This document shows, one piece after another, positions 25,183 to 33,772 of a stretch of 45,141 nt of DNA (position 1 is the stretch's first letter; each line of letters opens with the position of its first letter). The notes under the pieces are model-generated. The model made no database searches. It saw only the letters and a list, made by a program, of their open reading frames with translations, and was not told the origin of the DNA. The position numbers and the translations under genes are program-made. This stretch comes from Acidimicrobiaceae bacterium. GTDB taxonomy: Bacteria; Actinomycetota; Acidimicrobiia; Acidimicrobiales; RAAP-2. The stretch spans positions 1 through 45,141 of the forward strand of contig JABEUQ010000033.1 in assembly GCA_013044265.1 (NCBI GenBank). The letters are read 5' to 3'.

Positions 25183-25836
25183 CTAGTGGGCATCCTGATC
25201 GAAGAAGAAGTCTTGGGGCTCCTCACCGGTGGGTTCCTCCCCGTCGTATTCCTCTCGAGGCGCGGGCGCCTCGAGCAGGTTGGCCGGCAGATTCTGTGTG
25301 CTCAAACGTTCACGACCCGAATGGGTGGTCTTGATGAGCCGCTCGAGAACTATCTCGAACCCAGCGAGTTTGCCGTCAATGAAATCCTCGGACTGGTTGA
25401 TGATCTGGCGGGCCCTGGCCTGGGCGTCGGCGATAATTTGATCAGCGCGCAAGTGCGACTGGCGAACGATCTCGGTCTTATCGACCATGCGAGCCGCCTC
25501 GGCGCGCACTTGGTCCATCAATTGCATGGCCTTGATTTGCTCGGCTTCCATCAGTGCCTCGCGGTCGCGCAAGGCCCACCGTGCTTCTCGTACCTCATCG
25601 GGGACGTTGTGCACCGCCTGCTCGAGCAGTGAGAGTACCTCCTCGCGCGAAATCAAAGCCGAGGCCGACAAGGGCATCTGTTTCGCGTTGGAGATGATTT
25701 CGATCAGGTCACGCAAATCTTGTTCGATGTCACGGCGCGAGTGACGACCCGCGGCGGGATCTTGCTCGTCGTAGGCGTACTCCTGTTCATAGGGTTGATT
25801 CGGATCGAAATCGTCGTATCCGTCAAACACGCTCAT
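25183..25836 (-). CDS. sepIVA: SepIVA/DivIVA-like coiled-coil protein
   Basis: The 217-residue protein has an acidic Tyr-rich N-terminus (about 1-30), then long helices with Arg/Glu/Ala/Gln heptads (about 35-175), including REALMEAEQIKAMQLMDQVRAEAAR and ADQIIADAQARARQIINQSEDF. It ends in an acidic tail. This is the layout of the mycobacterial SepIVA (Rv2927c-like) proteins, which act in septation and polar envelope synthesis and are encoded beside the DUF177 gene and rnc. Context plus coiled-coil shape support the name; strict sequence identity was not tested. GGAGG lies 6 nt before the ATG, which overlaps coaD as ATGA. Confidence 0.72.
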   Translation of the reverse strand: MSVFDGYDDFDPNQPYEQEYAYDEQDPAAGRHSRRDIEQDLRDLIEIISNAKQMPLSASALISREEVLSLLEQAVHNVPDEVREARWALRDREALMEAEQIKAMQLMDQVRAEAARMVDKTEIVRQSHLRADQIIADAQARARQIINQSEDFIDGKLAGFEIVLERLIKTTHSGRERLSTQNLPANLLEAPAPREEYDGEEPTGEEPQDFFFDQDAH

Positions 25837-26321
25837 GAGCCACCTCCGGGGTACAGGGTCACCAGTCGCTGCGCGACGGGTGCTGGGACGAATGGAGTGA
25901 CGTCGCCACCAAAGCGCGCCACTTCGCGCAAGAGGCGCGAGGCAATGAAGGAGTGACGTGAACTCGAGGGGATGAAGAGCGTCTCGACACCCGACAGAGA
26001 CCGGTTCATCTGGGCCATCTGCAACTCGTTCTCAAAATCCGAGACGGCACGCAAACCCTTGACGATGGCGGTGGCGTTGACGTCGCGCGCCACATTCACC
26101 AGCAGTGTCGAGATCGAGACGATTCGCACACTCGGAATATGCGCGCAACTCTCGGCGATCATCTCACGGCGCTCGTCGAGCGCAAAGAGGGGTTCGGATT
26201 TTTGGGGATTACGAATCGCGGCCACCACGATCTCGTCGAAAATACGCGCGGCGCGTTCGACCACTTCGAGATGCCCGTTGTGAAAAGGATCAAAGGATCC
26301 GGGGATGAGGCCGATGGTCAC
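25833..26321 (-). CDS. coaD: Phosphopantetheine adenylyltransferase CoaD
   Basis: CoaD transfers AMP to 4'-phosphopantetheine, giving dephospho-CoA, the penultimate step of CoA synthesis. The 162-residue product begins TIGLIPGSFDPFHNGHLEVVE, with the nucleotidyltransferase HxGH motif (HNGH). It also has the expected KGLRAVSDFENELQMAQMNRSL and FIPSSSRHSFIASRLLREVARFGGDV motifs. The GTG start overlaps the rsmD stop as GTGA. rsmD-coaD is a widespread pair. Confidence 0.96.
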   Translation of the reverse strand: MTIGLIPGSFDPFHNGHLEVVERAARIFDEIVVAAIRNPQKSEPLFALDERREMIAESCAHIPSVRIVSISTLLVNVARDVNATAIVKGLRAVSDFENELQMAQMNRSLSGVETLFIPSSSRHSFIASRLLREVARFGGDVTPFVPAPVAQRLVTLYPGGGS

Positions 26322-26842
26322 GAATCCCCCTCGTCAGGTTCCAACATCGTTACGAGCGTAGTGCCGTAGCGCTTGGTCTTCGTGACCCGCCATCCACTGG
26401 GAGCCTCCATATGACGGTCATTTTCCACCACCACACGCTGCGCGCGCACCCCCTTGAGCAGCGACGCCAGATCGAGGGGCCCATAGGGCGGATCACAGAG
26501 CACTAGGTCGAGGTCCGTCGGCGGACTCCAGACCGGCAACGTTGCGCGCATGAACACGGCTTCGCCGTGCAATTGCAATGGTTCGAGGTTGGCCTTGGCC
26601 GCCGCCAGACACACCGCATCGGCATCGAAGAAGTAGGCCTTAACGGCCCCGCGCGACAGCGCCTCGATACCCATGGCGCCTGAACCACAGTAGAGGTCGG
26701 CGACGACCAGGTCGTTCAACCCACCGCGGCTTTCGAGCATGGAGAAAATTGCCTCGCGGGCGTAATCCGTCGTCGGACGCACCGTGGCGGGTAATTTGGC
26801 CTTCAGTGGTCGACCTCGGGCACTGCCACCAATTACTCGCAC
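26318..26842 (-). CDS. rsmD: 16S rRNA (guanine966-N2)-methyltransferase RsmD
   Basis: RsmD methylates G966 of 16S rRNA using SAM. The 174-residue product has MRVIGGSARGRPLKA, the family's TVRPTTDYAREAIFSMLESR, SAM motif I VADLYCGSGAMGIEALSRGA and the catalytic LVLCDPPYGPLDL. The GTG start begins the long minus-strand cluster; the diverging GNAT gene lies 70 nt away, so the shared promoter region is short. Confidence 0.95.
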   Translation of the reverse strand: MRVIGGSARGRPLKAKLPATVRPTTDYAREAIFSMLESRGGLNDLVVADLYCGSGAMGIEALSRGAVKAYFFDADAVCLAAAKANLEPLQLHGEAVFMRATLPVWSPPTDLDLVLCDPPYGPLDLASLLKGVRAQRVVVENDRHMEAPSGWRVTKTKRYGTTLVTMLEPDEGDS

Positions 26843-26912
26843 GTCTCAAGGGTAGGCGCTGGGTGGAGCCTCACAGTACCGCGGACGTCGAAAGTTATCC
26901 GGAGAAGCCACC

Positions 26913-27506
26913 ATGCGCAGCAAAATTCCACCCGAAGAGTTGCCCCGAGTAGTACTCGTCACGCCTCGTGAGAGCGACGCCGACTTCCTCGCCCGACTCA
27001 ATTCACCCGATGTCGCCGGCGAGTTCGACACCTTCGACGACCCGGCCGACGACTTCCTCGACGCTCAAAGTTACGCGGGTGACAAGCGGATCGTACAAAC
27101 AACCGATGCGACACGGGTGGGTTCGGTCTCGTGGATCCAGGTGCCCTACGGACCCAACGTGCGCAGTCTCGCGTGGAGCATTGGTGTCACCATCCACCCA
27201 GACTTTCGCGGTCGTCGCCTGGGCGCGGCGGCCCAGCGTCACCTCGCCGAGATGCTGTTCGAGGGCTCCGACGCCAACCGCGTCCAGGCCGATACCGACG
27301 TGGACAACGTGGCCGAGCAACGTTCCCTGGAGCGTGCGGGGTTCACCCGTGAAGGCGTAGCACGCCAGGCGCAGTGGCGTCAGGGGCGTTGGCACGACCG
27401 CGTCGTCTACAGCATCGTGCGATCCGAGGCCCTCGTGGCGAAGAAAATCGACCACGACGAGGGCGCCGGTGCGACTACGCGAGTGGAAAAGGGAACGTCG
27501 TCGTAG
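26913..27506 (+). CDS. GNAT family N-acetyltransferase (RimJ/RimL-like)
   Basis: The 197-residue product has a GNAT domain with the acetyl-CoA loop HPDFRGRRLGAAAQRHLAEMLF (R/Q-x2-G-x-G/A type) and the later ADTDVDNVAEQRSLERAGFTREGVARQ segment of RimJ/RimL and antibiotic-acetyltransferase-like members. The substrate is unknown. GGAGAA lies about 6 nt before the ATG. The last 20 or so residues (Lys/Gly/Thr-rich) extend past the usual domain and overlap the end of the convergent secreted protein gene by 32 nt. Confidence 0.83.
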   Translation: MRSKIPPEELPRVVLVTPRESDADFLARLNSPDVAGEFDTFDDPADDFLDAQSYAGDKRIVQTTDATRVGSVSWIQVPYGPNVRSLAWSIGVTIHPDFRGRRLGAAAQRHLAEMLFEGSDANRVQADTDVDNVAEQRSLERAGFTREGVARQAQWRQGRWHDRVVYSIVRSEALVAKKIDHDEGAGATTRVEKGTSS

Positions 27507-28212
27507 GAATCGGTGTATGTGGATTGTGTCCCCACGACGTCCACGTCGTCAGCATCGTGACGTTTCCTCGCACCTCCTTGAGCGCAACCGGCAACAAAGT
27601 ACCCGTCGCACTGACGTAGAGTTGACCGGCTCCCGCAGGTAGTCCGAGGTTGGCCGGAACCGCGCCAGTGATGGTGCGCACCGGTATTCCCGCGAGTTTG
27701 GAGACGGCACCTTCGCTCAGGGTGCCGGTGAAACGAACCGTCAGGGAGAAATCTGACGCCAACGTGGTTCCCGACACCACGGTTTTGAACTTGGAGTTAT
27801 TGGACTTCATCAACAACCACTTGTTGGCGAAGCGAGTGGCCAGGGTGCTCGAGAATCCCAATTGCTTCGTGAGACCCAACGCCGAAGAATTCACGTACGC
27901 CAGGCCCTTGGAGGGAAATGTGATGATGCTCACGGTGCCCGATCCACCGACTTCGGTGACCTGGACACCTTCGTTGGTCCCAATATCGCCCTCCTCGAGA
28001 CCGACCACCGCGCCCTTGTAGGTGATCTTCGAGGTCTCGTGGGTCCATCCCGCGTGGCTCGCATTGGTCAGGGCCGCTTCGAGCGTGGCCACGGCAGTAC
28101 TCGAAGAGCCCCCGGCCTCGTGCGACCACATCACCATCGGCAACGTGAAAATCGCGACGGCCACAATCGCGCACCGGGGGCGTCCTCGCACAAGCTGAGT
28201 CGTACGCATCAT
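27475..28212 (-). CDS. Secreted protein of unknown function
   Basis: The about 245-residue product has an N-terminal MMRTTQLVRGRPRCAIVAVAIFTLPMVMW, a basic start and hydrophobic core typical of a Sec signal peptide or anchor. A Ser/Thr/Val/Gly-rich body follows, with repeated beta-strand-like stretches (STAVATLEAALTNASHAGWTHE, GTVSIITFPSKGLAYV). I see no lipobox Cys and no catalytic motif. The fold may resemble lipid-binding LppX/LprG proteins, but this is only an impression. The start is set at the ATG at 28212, since GAGGAG lies 7 nt upstream; a second ATG follows at once. It overlaps the GNAT gene at its 3' end. Confidence 0.62.
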   Translation of the reverse strand: MMRTTQLVRGRPRCAIVAVAIFTLPMVMWSHEAGGSSSTAVATLEAALTNASHAGWTHETSKITYKGAVVGLEEGDIGTNEGVQVTEVGGSGTVSIITFPSKGLAYVNSSALGLTKQLGFSSTLATRFANKWLLMKSNNSKFKTVVSGTTLASDFSLTVRFTGTLSEGAVSKLAGIPVRTITGAVPANLGLPAGAGQLYVSATGTLLPVALKEVRGNVTMLTTWTSWGHNPHTPIPTTTFPFPLA

Positions 28213-28344
28213 TGCTCCTCTCCTCAAGTGCAATGAACGTCACGCGCGAGGATTCTCTTGCATCCTAGGGGACCTCGACTCGTCTCTTATTGCCACGTCG
28301 CTCTCTGAAGGTGACTTCTATTGGGCGCGTCGATGTGGCGGCCC

Positions 28345-30555
28345 TCATGATCGGAACAAGAACTTCGCCTCCTCCTCGTCGACGAACAACCGCAACTCAT
28401 CGATCAACTCCGCGTGCGAAACGAGCGCGTCGCGTGCCACCAACTGAAGGGCCAGAGTGCGCGCTTGGTTCAAAATCTCCTCATCGCGACGCAGGTCGGC
28501 CAGTCGTAGGTCGGAGCGTCCGCGCTGTCGAGCGCCTAGGAGCGTGCCTTCGCCTCGCAGGCCCAGGTCGATCTCGGCGAGCGCGAAGCCGTCGTGGGAG
28601 TCCACCAGTGCCTGGAGTCGTTGACGTCCGTCGTCACTGGGCGCCTCACCCAGTAGATAGCAGTAACTCTGTTGGTCGCTTCGTCCGACGCGACCACGCA
28701 ACTGATGAAGTTGAGCCAAGCCGAAACGCCAGGCATCCTCGATGATGATCACTGAGGCTTGCGCGACGTCGACGCCTACTTCAATAACCACCGTCGCCAC
28801 CAGTACCTGAATCTCACCGGTGCGGAACTGGGCCATCACCTCGTCTTTCTCCGAGGACTTCATCTGCCCATGTAACAGACCCACACTCAGGCCTCGCAGT
28901 TCGTGAGTCGCCAGTCGCGTGCGCTCGGCCACCGCACTCGTGGCCTCGATGCGCTCCGAATCCTCCACCAACGCACAGATCACGTAGGCTCGTCGACCCG
29001 CGGCCACCTCATCACGCACCCGCTGCCAGGCCCCCCCGACATCGAGGGGCGACTGTGCCCACGACGTTTCGATCGCGCGTCGACCCGCGGGCATCTCGTC
29101 GAGCACGCTGCGGTCGAGGTCGCCGAATACCACCATCGCCGCGGTACGCGGGATAGGCGTTGCGGTCATCACCAACAGATCGGGGTCCAGTACTTCGATC
29201 GAGTGCGCGCGACCCTTGTCGCGTAGCTGTGCGCGTTGCTCCACGCCGAAACGGTGTTGTTCATCGATCACGACCACGCCGAGTGACTTGAAGCGCACCT
29301 CGTCGCTGAGTAGCGCGTGCGTGCCCACCACGATGTCGACGCCCCCGTTCACCAGGGCGCTCAAGATCGCCTGACGTTCTTTGCCCTTGACGCGGCCAGT
29401 GAGCAAATGCACCACCACGCCGCGTTCACCACCCAACACCGCGGGGTCGGCGACGCGCAGTGCGGCCACGTCGGCGCGCAGTGCGGCGGCGTGCTGCTCG
29501 GCCAGCACCTCGGTCGGCGCCATGAACGCCCCTTGTCGCCCCCCGTCGATAGCCATCAGAAGCGTCGAGAGCGCTACCACGGTCTTGCCCGATCCGACGT
29601 CACCTTGCAAGAGCCGGTGCATGGGCAGAGTTGAGGCCATGTCGTGACCAATCTCGTGAAGTACGCGACGTTGTGCAGTGGTGAGAGCGAAGTGATGCGC
29701 TCCGAGGAACTGACGCACCAACGAAGATCTCTCGTCGCGCAGCGAGCCCGGCGAGACATCGAGGTCGCGCTCATCAAAGGTGTGGCTCACCCCGGAGGAA
29801 CTCTCTTCGAGGCGCCGACGGCGCAGGGCCAAGAGGAGTTGGAGCCGCAGGAATTCGTCGAAGACCAGTCTGCGCCGTGCCGGGGGTACGTCGCTCATAT
29901 CACGGGGCAGATGGATACCCCAGAATGCCGCGGTCCGGTCCACGAGGGAGAAGTCACGACGCAGTCGCTCTTCGAGGGGATCGAGGAGTGGTCCGGCCCG
30001 CTTCAAAGATTCTTCGATGAAGCCACCCATCTCCCAACTCGTGACTCCCGCTTTGCCCGACGCCGGATAGAGGGCCACGATGCCCCCGACCCGGCTGGCG
30101 TCACGTTCCTCACCCGACGCGCCGACCACGACATCGACCACGGGATTGGTCATCTGTCGGACGCCGCGAAAATCACTGACTTTGCCAAAAAATATTGCCT
30201 GGACCCCGGCGACGAGTTGCGCGCCACGCCAGGGTTGGTTGAAGAAGGCGATTTTCATCGTCTCGCCGTTGTCAACGACGCTCACGTCCACCAGGGACTT
30301 GCCTTGACGGGTGCGACGAGATGTTGACGACTTCACCTCGGCGAAGACCGCGGCCTCTTCTCCCACCATGAGGTCCGATAGGTCCACGCGTCGAGTGCGG
30401 TCGATGTAACGACGCGGGTACAGCGTCACCAAGTCCAAGACGTTCTCGATGCCGAGCGAGGCGAGGGCCTCGGTACGCTTGGGACCGACGTGGCGCAACT
30501 GGCTCACCGTTATCTCGCCGAGTGCACGCAGGCGTCGAGGAGCGACTTCGCCCAC
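28345..30555 (-). CDS. recG: ATP-dependent DNA helicase RecG
   Basis: RecG reverses stalled replication forks and migrates branched DNA. The 736-residue product has the N-terminal wedge/OB region (RHVGPKRTEALASLGIENVLDL, TSRRTRQGKSLVDVSVVD). The helicase motifs are LLQGDVGSGKTVVAL (Walker A), APTEVLAEQH, the RecG-type DEQHRFGVEQR, TATPIPRT, VIEVGVDVAQA and QLRGRVGRSDQQ. The GTG start lies 4 nt after the fakA stop, giving the common fakA-recG pair. It is near full length compared with about 690-750 residues in actinobacteria. Confidence 0.96.
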   Translation of the reverse strand: MGEVAPRRLRALGEITVSQLRHVGPKRTEALASLGIENVLDLVTLYPRRYIDRTRRVDLSDLMVGEEAAVFAEVKSSTSRRTRQGKSLVDVSVVDNGETMKIAFFNQPWRGAQLVAGVQAIFFGKVSDFRGVRQMTNPVVDVVVGASGEERDASRVGGIVALYPASGKAGVTSWEMGGFIEESLKRAGPLLDPLEERLRRDFSLVDRTAAFWGIHLPRDMSDVPPARRRLVFDEFLRLQLLLALRRRRLEESSSGVSHTFDERDLDVSPGSLRDERSSLVRQFLGAHHFALTTAQRRVLHEIGHDMASTLPMHRLLQGDVGSGKTVVALSTLLMAIDGGRQGAFMAPTEVLAEQHAAALRADVAALRVADPAVLGGERGVVVHLLTGRVKGKERQAILSALVNGGVDIVVGTHALLSDEVRFKSLGVVVIDEQHRFGVEQRAQLRDKGRAHSIEVLDPDLLVMTATPIPRTAAMVVFGDLDRSVLDEMPAGRRAIETSWAQSPLDVGGAWQRVRDEVAAGRRAYVICALVEDSERIEATSAVAERTRLATHELRGLSVGLLHGQMKSSEKDEVMAQFRTGEIQVLVATVVIEVGVDVAQASVIIIEDAWRFGLAQLHQLRGRVGRSDQQSYCYLLGEAPSDDGRQRLQALVDSHDGFALAEIDLGLRGEGTLLGARQRGRSDLRLADLRRDEEILNQARTLALQLVARDALVSHAELIDELRLFVDEEEAKFLFRS

Positions 30556-30559
30556 TGAG

Positions 30560-32185
30560 TTACTCCACGCCGAAGAGGTACGGATAGAGGGGTTGACCGC
30601 CGTGGTGCACCTCGATGTCGAGTTGAGGGAAGTGGGCAGTGGCGTACTCTCGCAGTGCCCGGGTCACGCCTTTGGACGATCCCTCACCCTCGATGATGGT
30701 GAGCAGTTCGTGCTGATTCTTCACGAGCTGCTCCAAGAGTTTCTCGTTCACACCCTCGAGGGTGTCGGAGATGGCCAGCACTCCCCCCGCGCCCAGTCCA
30801 ATCCAGTCACCGGTGCACACGTCGCCCGCGTCCGTCTGGGTGCCACGCACCGCCCGCGTCACTTCGCCGGCCGTGACGTGCAGGGCCGAGACCGACATCG
30901 TGCGGTAGTTCTCGTCGACGCTGGCGTCGGGGTCGTAACTCAACAGCGCCGCGAAACCTTCCACGATCGAGTCCGTCGCCACTACGCGTACCTCCGCGTC
31001 GACCAGTGCATTCACTTGTTCGGCCACGCCACGAATGTTGTGATTATTGGGCAAGATGATTACTTCGCTCGAACCACTGGCACGGACCGCGTCGACGAGT
31101 TCCGCGGTAGAAGGATTCATCGATTGGCCCCCCTTGACTAGAGCGCGCACCCCGAGTGTCTCGAAGATACGTCCTACGCCCTCACCCACCACCACCGCGA
31201 CCACCGCAGTCGTGGGCGCGGGAGTCTCGGGCACCTCGGGTAGTACGTTGGCCTCGCGCACCCAGCGCTCCTCGAGGACCTGTTCACTCAAATCAGTCAC
31301 GCGAATCTGGCGAGGACGTCCGGCGTCGAGTGCCACCTCGATCGAGGCCCCCACGTTGTTCGAGTGAATGTGACAGTTGTACAGTCCCTCGCCGCCAACA
31401 ATGACGATGGAATCACCCAGCGTTTCCCACGCCGAACGAAATTCCGGCATTTTTTCATCATCGGCGTCGAGCAGGAACATCACCTCGTACTTGAGTTCAC
31501 CCACGTTGCCCTCAAGGCTCTCATGCAGTTCCGGCAGAGTATTGATCGATGCGATGGTGGGTGTGACCGGTAAGGGGTCGCCCGCCACTACGTGACAAAG
31601 TGCGTCGAACCACAAGACCAGCCCGGTACCCCCGGAGTCGACCACCCCGGCCTGCTTCAAGACCGCGAGTTGTTCGGGAGTCTTCGCCAGCGCCACTCGG
31701 GCCGCGTCGCGCGCACCGTGGACGACGGATTCGAGTGACGAGGCGTCTTGAGCACCTTCGGCCGCAGCACGAGCGACTGACAAGATCGTCCCCTCGACGG
31801 GGCGCGCGACCGCCTGGCGCGCCAGTACGTCGGCGCGCACGAGTCCGGCGGCCAACTGCGTCGCGTCGACACGGTCGTCCCCAAAGCCCTGGATCAGACC
31901 ACGCAGCATCTGGGACAAGATCACGCCGGAATTACCCCGTGCGCCCATCAGCGAACCCTGGGCGATGGCACGGCACACTTCGCCCATCGAGACTTCGGTA
32001 CCCAGCGCGTTCACATCGGCGACGACTGACTCTAGGGTCAAGGTCATATTCGTCCCGGTATCCCCGTCAGGAACCGGATAAACATTGAGTCGGTTGATGA
32101 ATTCGCGCTGGGCGCGCAGTAGTCCGGCAAAGGTCGTGACGGCGCGGGTCAAGTCGCGAGCTGAGAGAGTGGTGAGAGAGGCCAT
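30560..32185 (-). CDS. fakA: DAK2-domain protein, fatty acid kinase FakA-like (YloV)
   Basis: FakA phosphorylates fatty acids bound to FakB proteins for phospholipid synthesis. The product (541 residues from the start used here) has the DAK2 nucleotide-binding motif [34 protein letters not shown] and [10 protein letters not shown]. Its C-terminal DegV-like FakA region contains [15 protein letters not shown] and ends near [16 protein letters not shown]. The track ORF begins at 32311, inside the rpmB promoter; the ATG at 32185 ([12 protein letters not shown]) is the more natural N-terminus, and 32209 is an alternative. FakB homologs are not in the window. It is followed by recG. Confidence 0.88.
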   Translation of the reverse strand: MASLTTLSARDLTRAVTTFAGLLRAQREFINRLNVYPVPDGDTGTNMTLTLESVVADVNALGTEVSMGEVCRAIAQGSLMGARGNSGVILSQMLRGLIQGFGDDRVDATQLAAGLVRADVLARQAVARPVEGTILSVARAAAEGAQDASSLESVVHGARDAARVALAKTPEQLAVLKQAGVVDSGGTGLVLWFDALCHVVAGDPLPVTPTIASINTLPELHESLEGNVGELKYEVMFLLDADDEKMPEFRSAWETLGDSIVIVGGEGLYNCHIHSNNVGASIEVALDAGRPRQIRVTDLSEQVLEERWVREANVLPEVPETPAPTTAVVAVVVGEGVGRIFETLGVRALVKGGQSMNPSTAELVDAVRASGSSEVIILPNNHNIRGVAEQVNALVDAEVRVVATDSIVEGFAALLSYDPDASVDENYRTMSVSALHVTAGEVTRAVRGTQTDAGDVCTGDWIGLGAGGVLAISDTLEGVNEKLLEQLVKNQHELLTIIEGEGSSKGVTRALREYATAHFPQLDIEVHHGGQPLYPYLFGVE

Positions 32186-32194
32186 CGGTAGCGA

Positions 32195-32203
32195 TGCTAC
32201 AAT
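32195..32203 (+). promoter_or_regulatory. Putative extended -10 promoter for rpmB
   Basis: TGCTACAAT matches an extended -10 element (TGnTAnnnT). It lies about 62 nt before the rpmB ATG and about 10 nt before the fakA start on the other strand. No good -35 is visible at 17 nt. Predicted start about 32210, giving a leader of about 55 nt. Confidence 0.4.
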
Positions 32204-32264
32204 GGTCATTCGGTTTATCGAGGCGTCGCAACGGGCGACGTCTGTGACGAAGGAGAAGTTCATC

Positions 32265-32477
32265 ATGGCATCAGTCTGCGAAATCTGCGGCAAGAAGCCG
32301 TCCTTCGGCATGAACGTCTCTCACTCGCACCGTCGCACCAAGCGTCGTTGGAATCCGAACATCCAGCGCGTGCGTGCCCTGGTCGGAGCCACCCCCGTTC
32401 GCATGAACGTGTGCACCGGCTGCTTGCGTTCGGGCAAAGTCACCAAGCCAGCTCGCCGTAGCGGTACCACCGCCTAG
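32265..32477 (+). CDS. rpmB: 50S ribosomal protein L28
   Basis: The 70-residue product begins [33 protein letters not shown] and ends [16 protein letters not shown]. The CxxC pairs mark the zinc-binding 'C+' paralogue of L28. The track ORF starts at 32085; the ATG at 32265 is set by AAGGAG about 9 nt upstream and by homology of the [11 protein letters not shown]-terminus. It diverges from fakA. Downstream, 279 bp (32478-32756) show no gene I can support; the region repeats GAATTCGCG at about 32634 and 32669, and no T-run terminator was found. Confidence 0.96.
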   Translation: MASVCEICGKKPSFGMNVSHSHRRTKRRWNPNIQRVRALVGATPVRMNVCTGCLRSGKVTKPARRSGTTA

Positions 32478-32756
32478 TCCCACCAACTCGGCCTCGGCCA
32501 GTGAGACCAGGATTCCTGTCGTACGTTGACTAGAGTCGACACCAGTCCCCGACCCTCACGGAGCGTCGTTTTCACCGTGGCCAGAGTGGATGTACTTCTG
32601 CCCGTGACCGCTCTTCATAACTGAGCCAACGTGAATTCGCGCCAATTCCGGGCTGGCGAGACTCAGAATTCGCGGAACTGGATGCGGCGTCCGCGGGTGA
32701 ACTCAGGATTACTCACGAGATAGGACCTCTCCCAAGCCTGCTCGTCGTGCAATACA

Positions 32757-33683
32757 TCAGAGTTGGTGCTGCCACCCATCACGCGCGAAACGCTCCCCGC
32801 GGAGCGTTCTTTCTTCGACGTTGTCGACAATTCGACCAATACTGATCGGCTGACGAAGTCCTCGATCGGCAAAGACCATGCGTAGGCGCTCCACGTTCGG
32901 AGTGACGATCAAAAGTTCGTAGTCCTCACCTCCGCTCGTCGCCTCGGACTCGGTGGCCCCCTCCGCAACCGGCACGCGGTCCAACACGAATCCCACGTTC
33001 GATGCATCGGCGAGTCGATGCAAATCGAGACCGAGTCCGTCACTCAGGTCCATCATGGCACTCACTCCCGCGCCACGCGCCGCGATGCCTTCGGCAATGC
33101 GCGGCCACGGTCGTCGATGAGCCACGACCAATTCATCCTGCAGTGGAGCACCCGCCCGACGACGACGCAGACCCGCCGAGGACCTCCCCAGTGGTCCACT
33201 CACCAAAATCTTTTCACCCGCTCGTGCCCCGCTGCGCAGTACCGCGTCGCCCCCTGGGCACTCGCCGAACACCGTGACCGCTATTGAGACATCGTTGCCT
33301 CGAGTCAGGTCGCCCCCGACAATTGGGCACGAAGTGATGACCGCCGCGTCGGCAATGCCACGGTGCAGTTCTTCGAGATCGGTGCCGGGGGGTGAGGAAA
33401 CCGCAATAACGGCACCGCGCGGACGCCCACCCATTGCCGCGAGATCCGACACGGCTGACGCCACGGCTTTAAATCCGAGGTCCTCCAACGGAAAGAGCGA
33501 ACCGTCGAGGTGCACGCCGAGCACGGCGACATCGGTAGAGATCAGCGCTTGGCCCACGAAGGGTGCGAGGATGGCTGCGTCGTCGCCGATATGACGTTCG
33601 CCTCGGGGAATCGGACTCCGCCCGAGTATCGCAGCGATACGCTTGATGATGTCGTCTTCCCCTCGAGTCGACTCTCCGATCAT
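32757..33683 (-). CDS. thiL: Thiamine-monophosphate kinase ThiL
   Basis: ThiL phosphorylates thiamine monophosphate to the active diphosphate using ATP. The 308-residue product (from the ATG at 33683) has GEDDIIKRIAAIL, GDDAAIL with the metal-binding Asp pair, STDVAVLGVHLD, SDLAAMGGRPRGAVIAV, VGGDLTRGND, MMDLSDGLGLDL and SGGEDYELL near the end. The track start at 33791 would overlap the pckG start on the other strand, so the shorter start fits better; a GTG at 33707 is an alternative. It diverges from pckG. Confidence 0.93.
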   Translation of the reverse strand: MIGESTRGEDDIIKRIAAILGRSPIPRGERHIGDDAAILAPFVGQALISTDVAVLGVHLDGSLFPLEDLGFKAVASAVSDLAAMGGRPRGAVIAVSSPPGTDLEELHRGIADAAVITSCPIVGGDLTRGNDVSIAVTVFGECPGGDAVLRSGARAGEKILVSGPLGRSSAGLRRRRAGAPLQDELVVAHRRPWPRIAEGIAARGAGVSAMMDLSDGLGLDLHRLADASNVGFVLDRVPVAEGATESEATSGGEDYELLIVTPNVERLRMVFADRGLRQPISIGRIVDNVEERTLRGERFARDGWQHQL

Positions 33684-33772
33684 CGAAGGGTCAGCGGAAT
33701 TTGACACGGTATTGAACAGGTTGAACGCGCACGCACGAATGCGGCGCGGCGAGAGTAATGGAGGCATTACTG

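Noticed and set aside
29644-30327. 227-residue plus-strand ORF opposite recG
   Set aside because: Antisense to the RecG N-terminal domain; no motif and no independent ribosome binding site.
32663-32872. 69-residue minus-strand ORF overlapping the end of thiL
   Set aside because: Alternative-frame extension past the thiL stop; only about 95 bp are outside thiL and no family is recognisable.
33701-33706. Perfect TTGACA upstream of pckG as a -35 element
   Set aside because: No acceptable -10 hexamer occurs at 16-18 nt; AACGCG is not a plausible match.
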